A stretch of 24,426 nucleotides of DNA, from IMG/VR virus record IMGVR_UViG_3300048694_000820, positions 1 through 24,426 of that record; one strand, written 5' to 3'. This document shows positions 12,389 through 18,319 of this stretch, one piece after another (the stretch's first letter is position 1; each line of letters starts with the position of its first letter). Both the position numbers and the translations under genes were made by a program. The notes below the pieces were generated by a model. The model saw only the letters and a program-made list of their open reading frames with translations. It did not search any database and was not told the DNA's origin. Origin of the DNA: a virus.

Positions 12389-13247
12389 TAATTCAAATTT
12401 AAACACTATAATCGGAAATAAACCGATTAATGTTCCAAATCCAAGTAATAACAGAATTTCTGGTCCTTCTGTAATTTCCACAATAGAAAGACCAACACTT
12501 CGTGATGTTGAAGCACCAGTAGTTCGTGGATTAGAAGTTCCAATTATTGATGTACCAAATACATCAATCAATTACCCGGTTATTAATGTACCAACTCAAG
12601 CAGAGTTTGATGCTGCGGTAAAAGCAGAAAAACAGAAACAACAGCAAGAAGAAAAACCAAAAGAAAGAGCATTACCATCAAATCCTGCTCCACCTCCTGC
12701 TATACCACAAATTCCACAAATCTCACACATTCAAACACCTGTTGCAGAAATACCAGCAGATAAACCAAACACTACCCCAACATTTACTCTCGGTGGAATC
12801 AATATTAATTTACCTGATCCTTCTGTTGTTGCTACGGCGGGTGCTGTCGCAGTAGTTACCACTGCTGCTACCGTAGCGTCAACTGCAGTATTTAATGCTT
12901 TAAGAAATGCTGCGGAACCATTAATCAAAGAGGCAGCAAAAAATAAGTTTAAAATTAAAATTAAACACGTTAAACCAGTGCTGCATTATGTTTTAGCAGA
13001 TAGTGGTCATATTGATATTTTTGAATATTCTTCTGAAGGTACAAGACTTGTAGCACAGACTGATAATGTAGAACAATATATTCGTGATGAGATTGAAAAA
13101 AATACTTTATATGAAATTGAAAATAAAGTGATTATTGATGATGTAATTAAAAATAAGTTCACAAAAGAAGGGCAAGAAAGATTTAAATCTCTATATGCCC
13201 CTCCTAAAAAGATTGCTAAAAAATTATCTGCTCGTCTTTCTTTTTGA
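12366..13247 (+). CDS. Proline-rich protein with one membrane segment and repeated N/D-V-P motifs
   Basis: A 293-aa protein. Residues about 1-75 contain repeated short IxVP-like units (INVPNP, IIDVPNT, VINVPTQ, and later INLPDP at about 150). A Gln/Lys/Glu stretch and a Pro-rich linker (PSNPAPPPAIPQIPQI) follow. An Ala/Val/Thr-rich hydrophobic helix (GAVAVVTTAATVASTAVF, about 158-175) precedes a charged C-terminal domain. There is no signal peptide at the N-terminus, so the hydrophobic helix may be an anchor. It overlaps the previous gene by 23 nt and ends in a 24-nt convergent overlap with the nuclease gene. The function is unknown. Confidence 0.7.
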   Translation: MDLIAPIDNSNLNTIIGNKPINVPNPSNNRISGPSVISTIERPTLRDVEAPVVRGLEVPIIDVPNTSINYPVINVPTQAEFDAAVKAEKQKQQQEEKPKERALPSNPAPPPAIPQIPQISHIQTPVAEIPADKPNTTPTFTLGGININLPDPSVVATAGAVAVVTTAATVASTAVFNALRNAAEPLIKEAAKNKFKIKIKHVKPVLHYVLADSGHIDIFEYSSEGTRLVAQTDNVEQYIRDEIEKNTLYEIENKVIIDDVIKNKFTKEGQERFKSLYAPPKKIAKKLSARLSF

Positions 13248-13643
13248 ATCTAATTCCGCAAAGTTTTTAACTTTAGTTCCACCATCATAATTCCAGGCAT
13301 AACCCTCAACAATCATTTGATTATTAAGAGAAGTTGTTTCTCCATTGATAAACAAATGACCAATGATGCGACCATACTTTTCTGTAGAGTCTGGAAGTTC
13401 AGTCTTGATAAGAATATCTTTTGCACCTTCACAACGGTGCTTTAACCATTCTTTTGCTTCAAGTCCGTACTTCTTTTCATTCGCATCTGCGGTTCTTGAT
13501 TCTGGTGTGTCTACACCAGCAAGACGAATGCGTTTAGTAAGAGAAATATCAAACCCCAAATCTATTGAGGCATCTACGGTGTCCCCATCAACTACTTTAT
13601 AAATTTCTTTGATTCTATAAATGTATGGGTCTCTGTCTGCCAT
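13224..13643 (-). CDS. Thermonuclease (SNase) family nuclease
   Basis: A 139-aa staphylococcal-nuclease-like protein. The catalytic set is complete: D21 (VDGDT), R40 (RIRLAGVDTPES), D45, E48 and R92 (KYGRIIG), matching D21, R35, D40, E43 and R87 of SNase. There is no signal peptide, so it likely acts in the cytoplasm or virion on DNA or RNA. A late-type octamer lies 26 bp upstream (13669-13676). The start overlaps the 70-aa gene's stop as TAATG. The 3' end runs convergently into the plus-strand gene. Confidence 0.92.
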   Translation of the reverse strand: MADRDPYIYRIKEIYKVVDGDTVDASIDLGFDISLTKRIRLAGVDTPESRTADANEKKYGLEAKEWLKHRCEGAKDILIKTELPDSTEKYGRIIGHLFINGETTSLNNQMIVEGYAWNYDGGTKVKNFAELDSKRKTSR

Positions 13644-13855
13644 TAGAAAGGTAATCTAAACTTCTCAGTATTTATCTTTGAAATAGGTAAACTTTGAATT
13701 GCTTTAGAAACTTGTTTTTCAACAACAACACCAACAAATTCCTCAGGATTGTCAAGAATCTTTTGTGCCTTTTGATATGTCATATAAGCACCAACACCGA
13801 TTGCAGCACTAATGCTTAGACTCAGAAGTGATAGGATTAGACTCAGTTGTTTCAT
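13643..13855 (-). CDS. Small membrane protein, 70 aa
   Basis: An N-terminal hydrophobic helix (LSLILSLLSLSISAAIGVGAY, residues about 4-24) is followed by a soluble amphipathic tail (QKAQKILDNPEEFVGVVVE...). The start overlaps the end of the 50-aa membrane ORF by 47 nt in another frame. It lies between a secreted metalloprotease-like gene and the nuclease. The function is unknown; it could be a membrane-anchored partner in lysis or entry. Confidence 0.65.
   Translation of the reverse strand: MKQLSLILSLLSLSISAAIGVGAYMTYQKAQKILDNPEEFVGVVVEKQVSKAIQSLPISKINTEKFRLPF
13669..13676 (-). promoter_or_regulatory. Late-promoter-like GATAAATA before the nuclease gene
   Basis: Minus-strand GATAAATA lies inside the 70-aa coding sequence, 26 bp from the nuclease ATG at 13643. 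The spacing equals that of other late promoters here. Confidence 0.4.
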
Positions 13856-13961
13856 CTTTCATCTCCTCATTTGCTAACTTTAATATGTAGTAAATGATAT
13901 ATGCAGTAAAGATAAAACCACAAGATAATATTATTACCACACCCCAAGGAAACTCATTCAT
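13809..13961 (-). CDS. 50-aa single-pass membrane protein
   Basis: The ORF starts MNEFPWGVVIILSCGF, with one transmembrane helix (about 6-27) and a hydrophilic acidic tail (NEEMKDETTESNPITSESKH). The ATG overlaps the stop of the metalloprotease-like gene as TGATG, and an AATGAGGAG inside it is the SD of the following 70-aa gene. The overlapping pair of two small membrane proteins in different frames is reminiscent of nested lysis genes (spanin-like pairs). No lipobox is visible, however, so that remains a guess. Confidence 0.6.
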   Translation of the reverse strand: MNEFPWGVVIILSCGFIFTAYIIYYILKLANEEMKDETTESNPITSESKH

Positions 13962-14707
13962 CAGTACTTACCTTCAACGCAATATTGTGCTTTTTTATTT
14001 GGATAATAAGGATATAAACCTTCTTGAGGTTTCATATAACCACATCCAATTAACCATTCCATCGTTTGTGGAGTTGGTCTTATCTGATCCCAAAGAGGTC
14101 CATTCGCACACATCTCTAATTTTTCGGCAGTTACATTAGACTGTTCCTCTGCCCAGTTTGCATCTGCTTCCCAAGGAACTGCACGACTTTGCATCATAGA
14201 TTCATAAGTTAGTTTTGTCATCTTCATTACCCAGGCAGGAATCTCACTATCCTGATGAACCTGTGCCATAAAAGAAGTTTTTAATCCACCACCCATACAA
14301 TCCTGAACGGTATGCCATCCTTCGTGGCGAAGAGTTCCTAAAAACTCTCTAGGGTCCGACACAAGTTCTTCATTAATAAAGAAACGATTATAGTTTGGTT
14401 TGTATAAACCTACTGTTCTTGGTGTAAAATATCTACTTGGAGCAAGATACACACCAATTTCTAATTTATCAAGTGCTTTAATAATTCTTTTAATCTCATC
14501 ACGGAAACGATCAAAGTTTGGGTCTTCAAAAACTTTTGATTCTGGTGAGAGTTTTTCTGTTCCATCTGTACATTCTAAAAGAATCATACAACCCATTGCT
14601 TCTGCACTATAAGGTCTTACTGTGGGTTGATTACTTAAAAGTTTATCTGCTCGAACTGGAAGAGCAAAACTTAACGTTATTCCGATTGCTGCAATGAATT
14701 TTTTCAT
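13961..14707 (-). CDS. Secreted putative zinc metallopeptidase (HEGWH)
   Basis: A 248-aa protein with a signal peptide (MKKFIAAIGITLSFALPVRA, cleaved near residue 20). It contains LRHEGWHTVQD with an HExxH zinc motif at residues 128-132. E180 in VPWEADANWAEE could be the third ligand 48 residues later, as in gluzincins. Several Cys (40, 46, 137 and others) suggest disulphides in the periplasm. The gene is coupled by ATGA to the 66-aa gene and lies in the same direction as the lysozyme. It might cleave host envelope protein or peptidoglycan cross-links. Activity is inferred from the motif only. Confidence 0.75.
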   Translation of the reverse strand: MKKFIAAIGITLSFALPVRADKLLSNQPTVRPYSAEAMGCMILLECTDGTEKLSPESKVFEDPNFDRFRDEIKRIIKALDKLEIGVYLAPSRYFTPRTVGLYKPNYNRFFINEELVSDPREFLGTLRHEGWHTVQDCMGGGLKTSFMAQVHQDSEIPAWVMKMTKLTYESMMQSRAVPWEADANWAEEQSNVTAEKLEMCANGPLWDQIRPTPQTMEWLIGCGYMKPQEGLYPYYPNKKAQYCVEGKY

Positions 14708-14904
14708 TCATTCCACCATCCTTCTTCTTTGTGTATCCAGACTTTCAAGTCTTTTACATACTTCCTCAAAATCTGGGCCTGTTCTTCATGCCAAAAATCA
14801 CCCGTTTCCATATGGAGACGGGTGTGATTGTCTATGGCTTTGAGTATTTTATGGATTGGAGCATTCCAACACTCCCTTTTTGGAGTGTTCCATTCTCTGG
14901 GCAT
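14704..14904 (-). CDS. Hypothetical protein, 66 aa, hairpin-rich coding sequence
   Basis: A small soluble protein rich in Trp, His and Glu (ECWNAPIHKILKAIDNHTR at 11-29, ending EEGWWNE). An SD of TGAGGA lies 4 nt before the ATG, and the end overlaps the metalloprotease start by ATGA. Two strong stem-loops lie inside the first half: AACACTCC...GGAGTGTT near codons 5-12, and ACCCGTCTCC...GGAAACGGGT near codons 28-36. The function is unknown. Confidence 0.65.
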   Translation of the reverse strand: MPREWNTPKRECWNAPIHKILKAIDNHTRLHMETGDFWHEEQAQILRKYVKDLKVWIHKEEGWWNE

Positions 14905-14910
14905 AAATCC

Positions 14911-15033
14911 TCACTTTTTCTTACCACCATTCTTTGCTTTTTTAGCATTAGCATTTCCAGAATTTTGCTTTTTATTATTAGCAGATCCAGCACCACCAGA
15001 TCCCTTTTTACCTTTGTTAGCAGACTTTGACAT
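14911..15033 (-). CDS. 40-aa Lys/Gly/Asn micro-protein
   Basis: The ORF is MSKSANKGKKGSGGAGSANN followed by KKQNSGNANAKKAKNGGKKK. It is extremely basic, low-complexity and without hydrophobic residues. A good SD (GAGGAG) lies 7 nt upstream, and the ATG overlaps the stop of the membrane protein gene as TGATG. The composition resembles a disordered nucleic-acid- or envelope-binding peptide. It is likely real because of the SD and the junction. The function is unknown. Confidence 0.65.
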   Translation of the reverse strand: MSKSANKGKKGSGGAGSANNKKQNSGNANAKKAKNGGKKK

Positions 15034-15437
15034 CAGAGATCTCCTCTTGAATAGGGTTTTTCTTCATCAACTTTCGCTTCTAAAGCTTCAACTCTTTCTT
15101 CAAGAGAAGATTCTTCTTTATAAGCAGTTTGAACTAGTGGTTCTTCATTTACTTCTTTCACAACCACTTTCTCTACTGCAGCAGATGCCTCTGCAGCAAC
15201 TGACTCAGTGTCAGATGTTGGAGGTGTTTCTACAAACTCCTCCGTTTTTGCTTCAGACTTTTTTTCATCATCATCATCTCCACCTTTCTTCATAGTATTA
15301 ATTCCAAACGTAGCAGCAGATGCGGTGAACACTGTTGCTATAAATGTCGGGTCCATCTTAGCAAGAAGACCCGCATAACTTGCCGTGAGAAGTGCGGCAG
15401 ACCAACTCAAAATCGCAACACGAATAAAAGTACTCAT
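15033..15437 (-). CDS. Holin-like two-helix membrane protein with acidic coiled tail
   Basis: A 134-aa protein with two hydrophobic helices near the N-terminus (about IRVAILSWSAALLTASYAGL and TFIATVFTASAATFGI) separated by a KMDP turn, then a highly acidic domain and a helical end (SLEERVEALEAKV). The position right after the lysozyme and the two-helix layout fit a class II holin, though the long tail is unusual. An ATG at 15467 would add ten residues but has no SD; 15437 has AAGAGAAAAG upstream. Holin function is inferred from topology and context. Confidence 0.6.
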   Translation of the reverse strand: MSTFIRVAILSWSAALLTASYAGLLAKMDPTFIATVFTASAATFGINTMKKGGDDDDEKKSEAKTEEFVETPPTSDTESVAAEASAAVEKVVVKEVNEEPLVQTAYKEESSLEERVEALEAKVDEEKPYSRGDL

Positions 15438-15485
15438 ATACTTTTCTCTTTTATTTGGCGTGTTCATTTTAGAGAACGTGAGAGG

Positions 15486-16181
15486 TTAACCTTTTTTCCA
15501 AGCTTCACCTTCAGACTTTCTTCTACGAGCAAGTCCTGCTTCTACACTTGAACCAGGATTTCTGTAAAGATACAATGCATCGGGAACTAAATCCCATTCT
15601 TTATCTTTCAAGCGTTTAGTAATAGTATTAAAGTCATTACTACCGTAAAAACCGGCACCAAGATTATAAGCAAAGCTGAGCAAAGCTCCCCTCTTTCCAT
15701 CTGACATTTCTCCCCAATGTGGAATTTTACGAAGTGAAGGTAAGAAGTGCTTTTTGCATTCATCAATCAGAAGTTCATCTGCTTCTGCTTGAGTAATTTT
15801 ATCTCCCATATGGAATGGAGATCCATCTTTTTTACGGGTGCAACCCCAACCAATAGTAATTGGTAAGTTTCCACTGAGAGGATCTGGATATGCATCCAGT
15901 CTACAACCTTCAAATTCTTTGATTAATTTGATACCCATCATTGGAACATCATCACCACCAGCTGGTGCTGGTGAAGAAGACGCTGCAGGAGCAGGAGCAG
16001 AATCTGATGTAGATGCTGCTGCAGCATTAGACTTTTTTCCACGATAGATTTCTGCCCAATCTACATTATCCTCAAGAAATTTATTTGGTAGATGATCTTC
16101 TAACCACTGAACTGCTTTAACATGATTAGGGTTTTTTTCATCATAAAATTTAAAAAAGTTATGTAGATCAATTCTTGCCAT
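15486..16181 (-). CDS. GH24 lysozyme (endolysin) with an extra N-terminal module
   Basis: A 231-aa protein. Residues 81-231 form a T4-lysozyme-like GH24 muramidase with FEGCRLDAYPD and ITIGWGCT; E91, D100 and T109 correspond to the catalytic triad E11, D20 and T26 of T4 lysozyme. Residues 1-48 are a module (DLHNFFKFYDEKNPNHVKAV...QWLEDHLP) that also starts the C39-like peptidase encoded upstream. A linker of Ala/Ser/Pro/Gly (51-80) separates the two. There is no signal peptide, so a holin or virion delivery is needed. The SD is CGGAGG. The protein cleaves the host peptidoglycan. Confidence 0.92.
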   Translation of the reverse strand: MARIDLHNFFKFYDEKNPNHVKAVQWLEDHLPNKFLEDNVDWAEIYRGKKSNAAAASTSDSAPAPAASSSPAPAGGDDVPMMGIKLIKEFEGCRLDAYPDPLSGNLPITIGWGCTRKKDGSPFHMGDKITQAEADELLIDECKKHFLPSLRKIPHWGEMSDGKRGALLSFAYNLGAGFYGSNDFNTITKRLKDKEWDLVPDALYLYRNPGSSVEAGLARRRKSEGEAWKKG

Positions 16182-16266
16182 TTTGTCCTCCGAAATATTT
16201 TTGATAAAGATCGTTTGCTTCTTTATGTTTTCCGTTATTTGTAAGATCCTTAATTACTTTAAGCAT
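16168..16266 (-). CDS. 32-aa ORF between the C39 peptidase and lysozyme
   Basis: The ORF reads MLKVIKDLTNNGKHKEANDL then YQKYFGGQNGKN. It contains a likely amphipathic helix (KVIKDLTNNGKHKEANDLYQKYF). It begins in the gap after the peptidase stop and overlaps the lysozyme start by 14 nt; the lysozyme SD lies within it. The SD is weak (AAAGAAAG). Its position fills an otherwise empty stretch, so I keep it as a likely small gene. Confidence 0.5.
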   Translation of the reverse strand: MLKVIKDLTNNGKHKEANDLYQKYFGGQNGKN

Positions 16267-16279
16267 CTTTCTTTTGAAA

Positions 16280-16951
16280 TTAATCGAAGATCCTTCCCCA
16301 TCCATCATTGCCTCCTGGACACCAACGTGCCTTAAGCATTGCTTTGGTATAAATTGTCTTCTTACCGTTGGTAACAGGTCCAGTATAGTTATCATTACAA
16401 GATCCATATGGATCATTGCAGTAATAACCTTTACCATCTGGTGTTCTACCAATCACTACAACCATGTGCCCACCAGTAGGATTAGATAAAGAACCACGAT
16501 GCAATATGCCAATAACGACAGGCTTCCCAGCATCAAGGCTCTTATCAATATCAGAGAAAGAAAGATTGTAACTAAAGTGTGACTTAACACCATAAGCAGC
16601 AAGAACTTTTGTCTGTACTGCGTGATCAGTTGTATCACCAATCTCAAATACTTTCTTAACGTATTCGTCGTCTCCTTTAATAGATCCTGGTTTAAGGAAT
16701 GCAAGACACATTGCACATGACGAACTGTTACAAGTTCTATGTGCATCTCTGTAGTTATCTACCTGATTAAAGTATGGAACTGCAAGAACTTCTGGAGTGG
16801 GTGGTTTTGTTCTAAAAATTGAAACCCACTCCGTCTCCGAATCATCCATGAATTGGGCAGGAAGATTATCTTCTAACCATTGAACTGCTGCTACATGATT
16901 AGAATTACTATCATCATAATACTTAAAAAAGTTATGAAGGTCTAAGGTCAT
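16280..16951 (-). CDS. C39-like cysteine peptidase with the same N-terminal module as the lysozyme
   Basis: A 223-aa protein. Residues 1-47 match the lysozyme N-terminus (DLHNFFKYYDDSNSNHVAAV, then QWLEDNLP). The rest resembles the papain-fold C39/C39_2 family: C74 (TCNSSSCAMCLAFL) as nucleophile, GGHMVVVIG with H162, and NDPYG with D180. Such domains cut peptides or act on peptidoglycan and glycine-type leader sites. It has its own late promoter 24 bp upstream. With lysozyme and the holin-like gene it forms a lysis or virion-wall-entry group. The substrate is unknown. Confidence 0.8.
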   Translation of the reverse strand: MTLDLHNFFKYYDDSNSNHVAAVQWLEDNLPAQFMDDSETEWVSIFRTKPPTPEVLAVPYFNQVDNYRDAHRTCNSSSCAMCLAFLKPGSIKGDDEYVKKVFEIGDTTDHAVQTKVLAAYGVKSHFSYNLSFSDIDKSLDAGKPVVIGILHRGSLSNPTGGHMVVVIGRTPDGKGYYCNDPYGSCNDNYTGPVTNGKKTIYTKAMLKARWCPGGNDGWGRIFD

Positions 16952-16974
16952 TGGATATTACTTAAACACTGAGA

Positions 16975-16982
16975 TATTTATA
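16975..16982 (-). promoter_or_regulatory. T4-type late promoter TATAAATA
   Basis: An exact consensus 24 bp upstream of the peptidase ATG at 16951. It is fused to the T-run of the peroxiredoxin terminator (TTTTTTTATAAATA), the same arrangement as at 9285-9298. Confidence 0.75.
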
Positions 16983-17007
16983 AAAAAAGCACCCTTTTGG
17001 GTGCTTT
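16982..17007 (-). terminator. Terminator of the hli-peroxiredoxin operon
   Basis: A minus-strand stem AAAGCACCC / GGGTGCTTT with loop AAAA, followed by a T-run. It lies 15 bp past the peroxiredoxin stop. Confidence 0.88.
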
Positions 17008-17021
17008 GATTATCTACAATT

Positions 17022-17549
17022 TTAAACCAACTCTTCTTCTAGAATTGTAGATTTAATATAACTATAAACATTTTCGGGTTTAGTGAACTCATAAGGATCG
17101 GTGTCAGCATTATCACGATGACCCTCTTCAACAAAGAGTTTCTCAATAATACCGTTATTTACCACAGCAGAGTAACGCCAACTGCGCTCACCGAACCCAA
17201 GATTCGACTTATTGACGAGCATACCCATACTACGGGTGAAATGTGCATTTCCATCAGGAATTAGTTTAACGTTTTTAATATTTTGATCTTGTGCCCAAGC
17301 ATTCATAACAAAACCGTCATTCACAGAAATACAATAGATTTCATCAATACCAAGTGCTTTAAATTCATCACACTTCTCTTCAAAACCAGGAAGTTGATAA
17401 GCACTACAGGTAGGAGTAAATGCACCAGGAAGTGAGAAAATAACTACTTTCTTACCATTAAAAAGTTCAGAAGAAGTGCGAGTTACAAACTCACCTGCTT
17501 CACGAAAAACAAACTCAACTTGAGGGATTTGATAACCTTCACTACGCAT
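17022..17549 (-). CDS. Peroxiredoxin (Prx5/atypical type)
   Basis: A 175-aa thiol peroxidase that reduces H2O2 and organic peroxides. The motif PGAFTPTCS (residues 41-49) contains the peroxidatic C48; SWRYSAVV holds the conserved Arg. The start at 17549 (MRSEGYQIP) is preceded by GGAGG at 6-7 nt; an ATG 12 nt upstream lies in the SD. The N-terminus overlaps the hli stop region closely. It sits last in an operon with two hli genes, suggesting protection against light-driven oxidative stress in the infected cell. The electron donor may be the phage glutaredoxin. Confidence 0.92.
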   Translation of the reverse strand: MRSEGYQIPQVEFVFREAGEFVTRTSSELFNGKKVVIFSLPGAFTPTCSAYQLPGFEEKCDEFKALGIDEIYCISVNDGFVMNAWAQDQNIKNVKLIPDGNAHFTRSMGMLVNKSNLGFGERSWRYSAVVNNGIIEKLFVEEGHRDNADTDPYEFTKPENVYSYIKSTILEEELV

Positions 17550-17560
17550 TTTAACCTCCA

Positions 17561-17680
17561 TCAGAACACACCGGGAATAATCTGACCAGTCGTGAGATAC
17601 GACGCAGTGGCAGCAATAAACCCAATCATTGCAGCACGACCATTTAGGCGCTCAGCAGCATCAGTAAACAGTTTGTTCAT
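17561..17680 (-). CDS. hli: High-light inducible protein, 39 aa
   Basis: A 39-aa Hli/Scp protein with the chlorophyll-binding signature AERLNGRAAMIGF followed by a single transmembrane helix (IAATASYLTTGQIIPGVF). This is the standard short phage form. It binds chlorophyll and carotenoid and protects newly made photosystem II. The ATG overlaps the 91-aa gene's stop as ATGA, and the peroxiredoxin SD lies just past its stop. Confidence 0.95.
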   Translation of the reverse strand: MNKLFTDAAERLNGRAAMIGFIAATASYLTTGQIIPGVF

Positions 17681-17952
17681 TTGTTTTCTCCTTGATATGA
17701 ATGTTGTTGTTTAAGTTCTGGATTTAGTTGTGAGAAAACCATAGGACTTCTGGTTTTGTTTTTAATCACAATAAAAGCATCATTTTGATAAGATACTGTC
17801 CCAAATGGTTTTGCCCACTTAGCATTAGCATCTGGATGAGTTGCAGTTCCAGTTACTGCTACACCACCGATTTCAACGGATAGTTCATCATCAGCATCCC
17901 ATCCAAGTTTTTCAAGGGCAAGAGCAAACTGCCCCAACATATTAGCACTCAT
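17677..17952 (-). CDS. Hypothetical protein between two hli genes
   Basis: A 91-aa soluble protein, MSANMLGQFALALEKLGWDA then DDELSVEIGGVAVTGTATHP. It looks like an N-terminal helix followed by beta strands (KPFGTVSYQNDAFIVIKNK). It is coupled to the 28-aa ORF (TGATG) and to the downstream hli (ATGA). Its place within a photoprotection operon suggests an accessory role. I do not recognise the family. Confidence 0.7.
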   Translation of the reverse strand: MSANMLGQFALALEKLGWDADDELSVEIGGVAVTGTATHPDANAKWAKPFGTVSYQNDAFIVIKNKTRSPMVFSQLNPELKQQHSYQGENK

Positions 17953-18038
17953 CAGTAAGTTTCTACAACCTTCTCAACAGCATAACTCAGGAGTACCAGA
18001 AAAGCAACCCCCGTAACGGTGAAAATTGTTTCAGTCAT
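17952..18038 (-). CDS. 28-aa single-helix membrane peptide
   Basis: MTETIFTVTGVAFLVLLSYA followed by VEKVVETY. It is one transmembrane helix with a charged C-terminus. It begins in a TGATG overlap with the hli stop and ends in a TGATG overlap with the 91-aa gene, so it fits exactly in the translation-coupled chain. The size is like that of photosystem low-molecular-weight subunits; no specific identity. Confidence 0.6.
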   Translation of the reverse strand: MTETIFTVTGVAFLVLLSYAVEKVVETY

Positions 18039-18232
18039 CAGAAGATACCGAAGAAGAAGTTACCAGTGATAGCATAAGAAATAACACCAGCAACAAATCC
18101 CATCATTGCCCAACGTCCATTAGTCCTCTCCTTGACTTGGTTGGGGGTCAGCATTCCGTAGTTCTCATAATACATTACGGGTTCTTTTGCCCACATATTT
18201 TGTTGTCCGTACTCATTAGAAGTTACAGTCAT
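18038..18232 (-). CDS. hli: High-light inducible protein, 64 aa
   Basis: A 64-aa Hli with a 34-residue N-terminal extension (MTVTSNEYGQQNMWAKEPVM...) before the signature KERTNGRWAMMGFVAGV and a transmembrane helix ending FFFGIF. It is the first gene of the operon, directly after a near-consensus sigma70 promoter (18259-18287). It binds pigment and protects photosystem II. Its difference in length from the 39-aa copy suggests separate acquisitions, not a recent duplication. Confidence 0.95.
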   Translation of the reverse strand: MTVTSNEYGQQNMWAKEPVMYYENYGMLTPNQVKERTNGRWAMMGFVAGVISYAITGNFFFGIF

Positions 18233-18258
18233 TGTCTTTTGTAACGATTTACAACAAT

Positions 18259-18287
18259 AGTATATAGGAAATGTTAAGAAAAGTCAA
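18259..18287 (-). promoter_or_regulatory. Sigma70-type promoter of the hli operon
   Basis: Minus strand TTGACT (18287-18282), a spacer of 17, then TATACT (18264-18259), 26 bp before the hli ATG. The -35 overlaps the stem and T-run of the pstS terminator. Confidence 0.85.
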
Positions 18288-18303
18288 GACGGTTTCCCGT
18301 CCT
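18286..18303 (-). terminator. pstS terminator
   Basis: Minus-strand stem AGGACGG / CCGTCTT with a GAAA tetraloop, then GACTTTTCTT. It lies 16 bp past the pstS stop. An alternative CCTGAC-A-GTCAGG hairpin precedes it. Confidence 0.75.
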
Positions 18304-18319
18304 GACTGTCAGGATTTCA

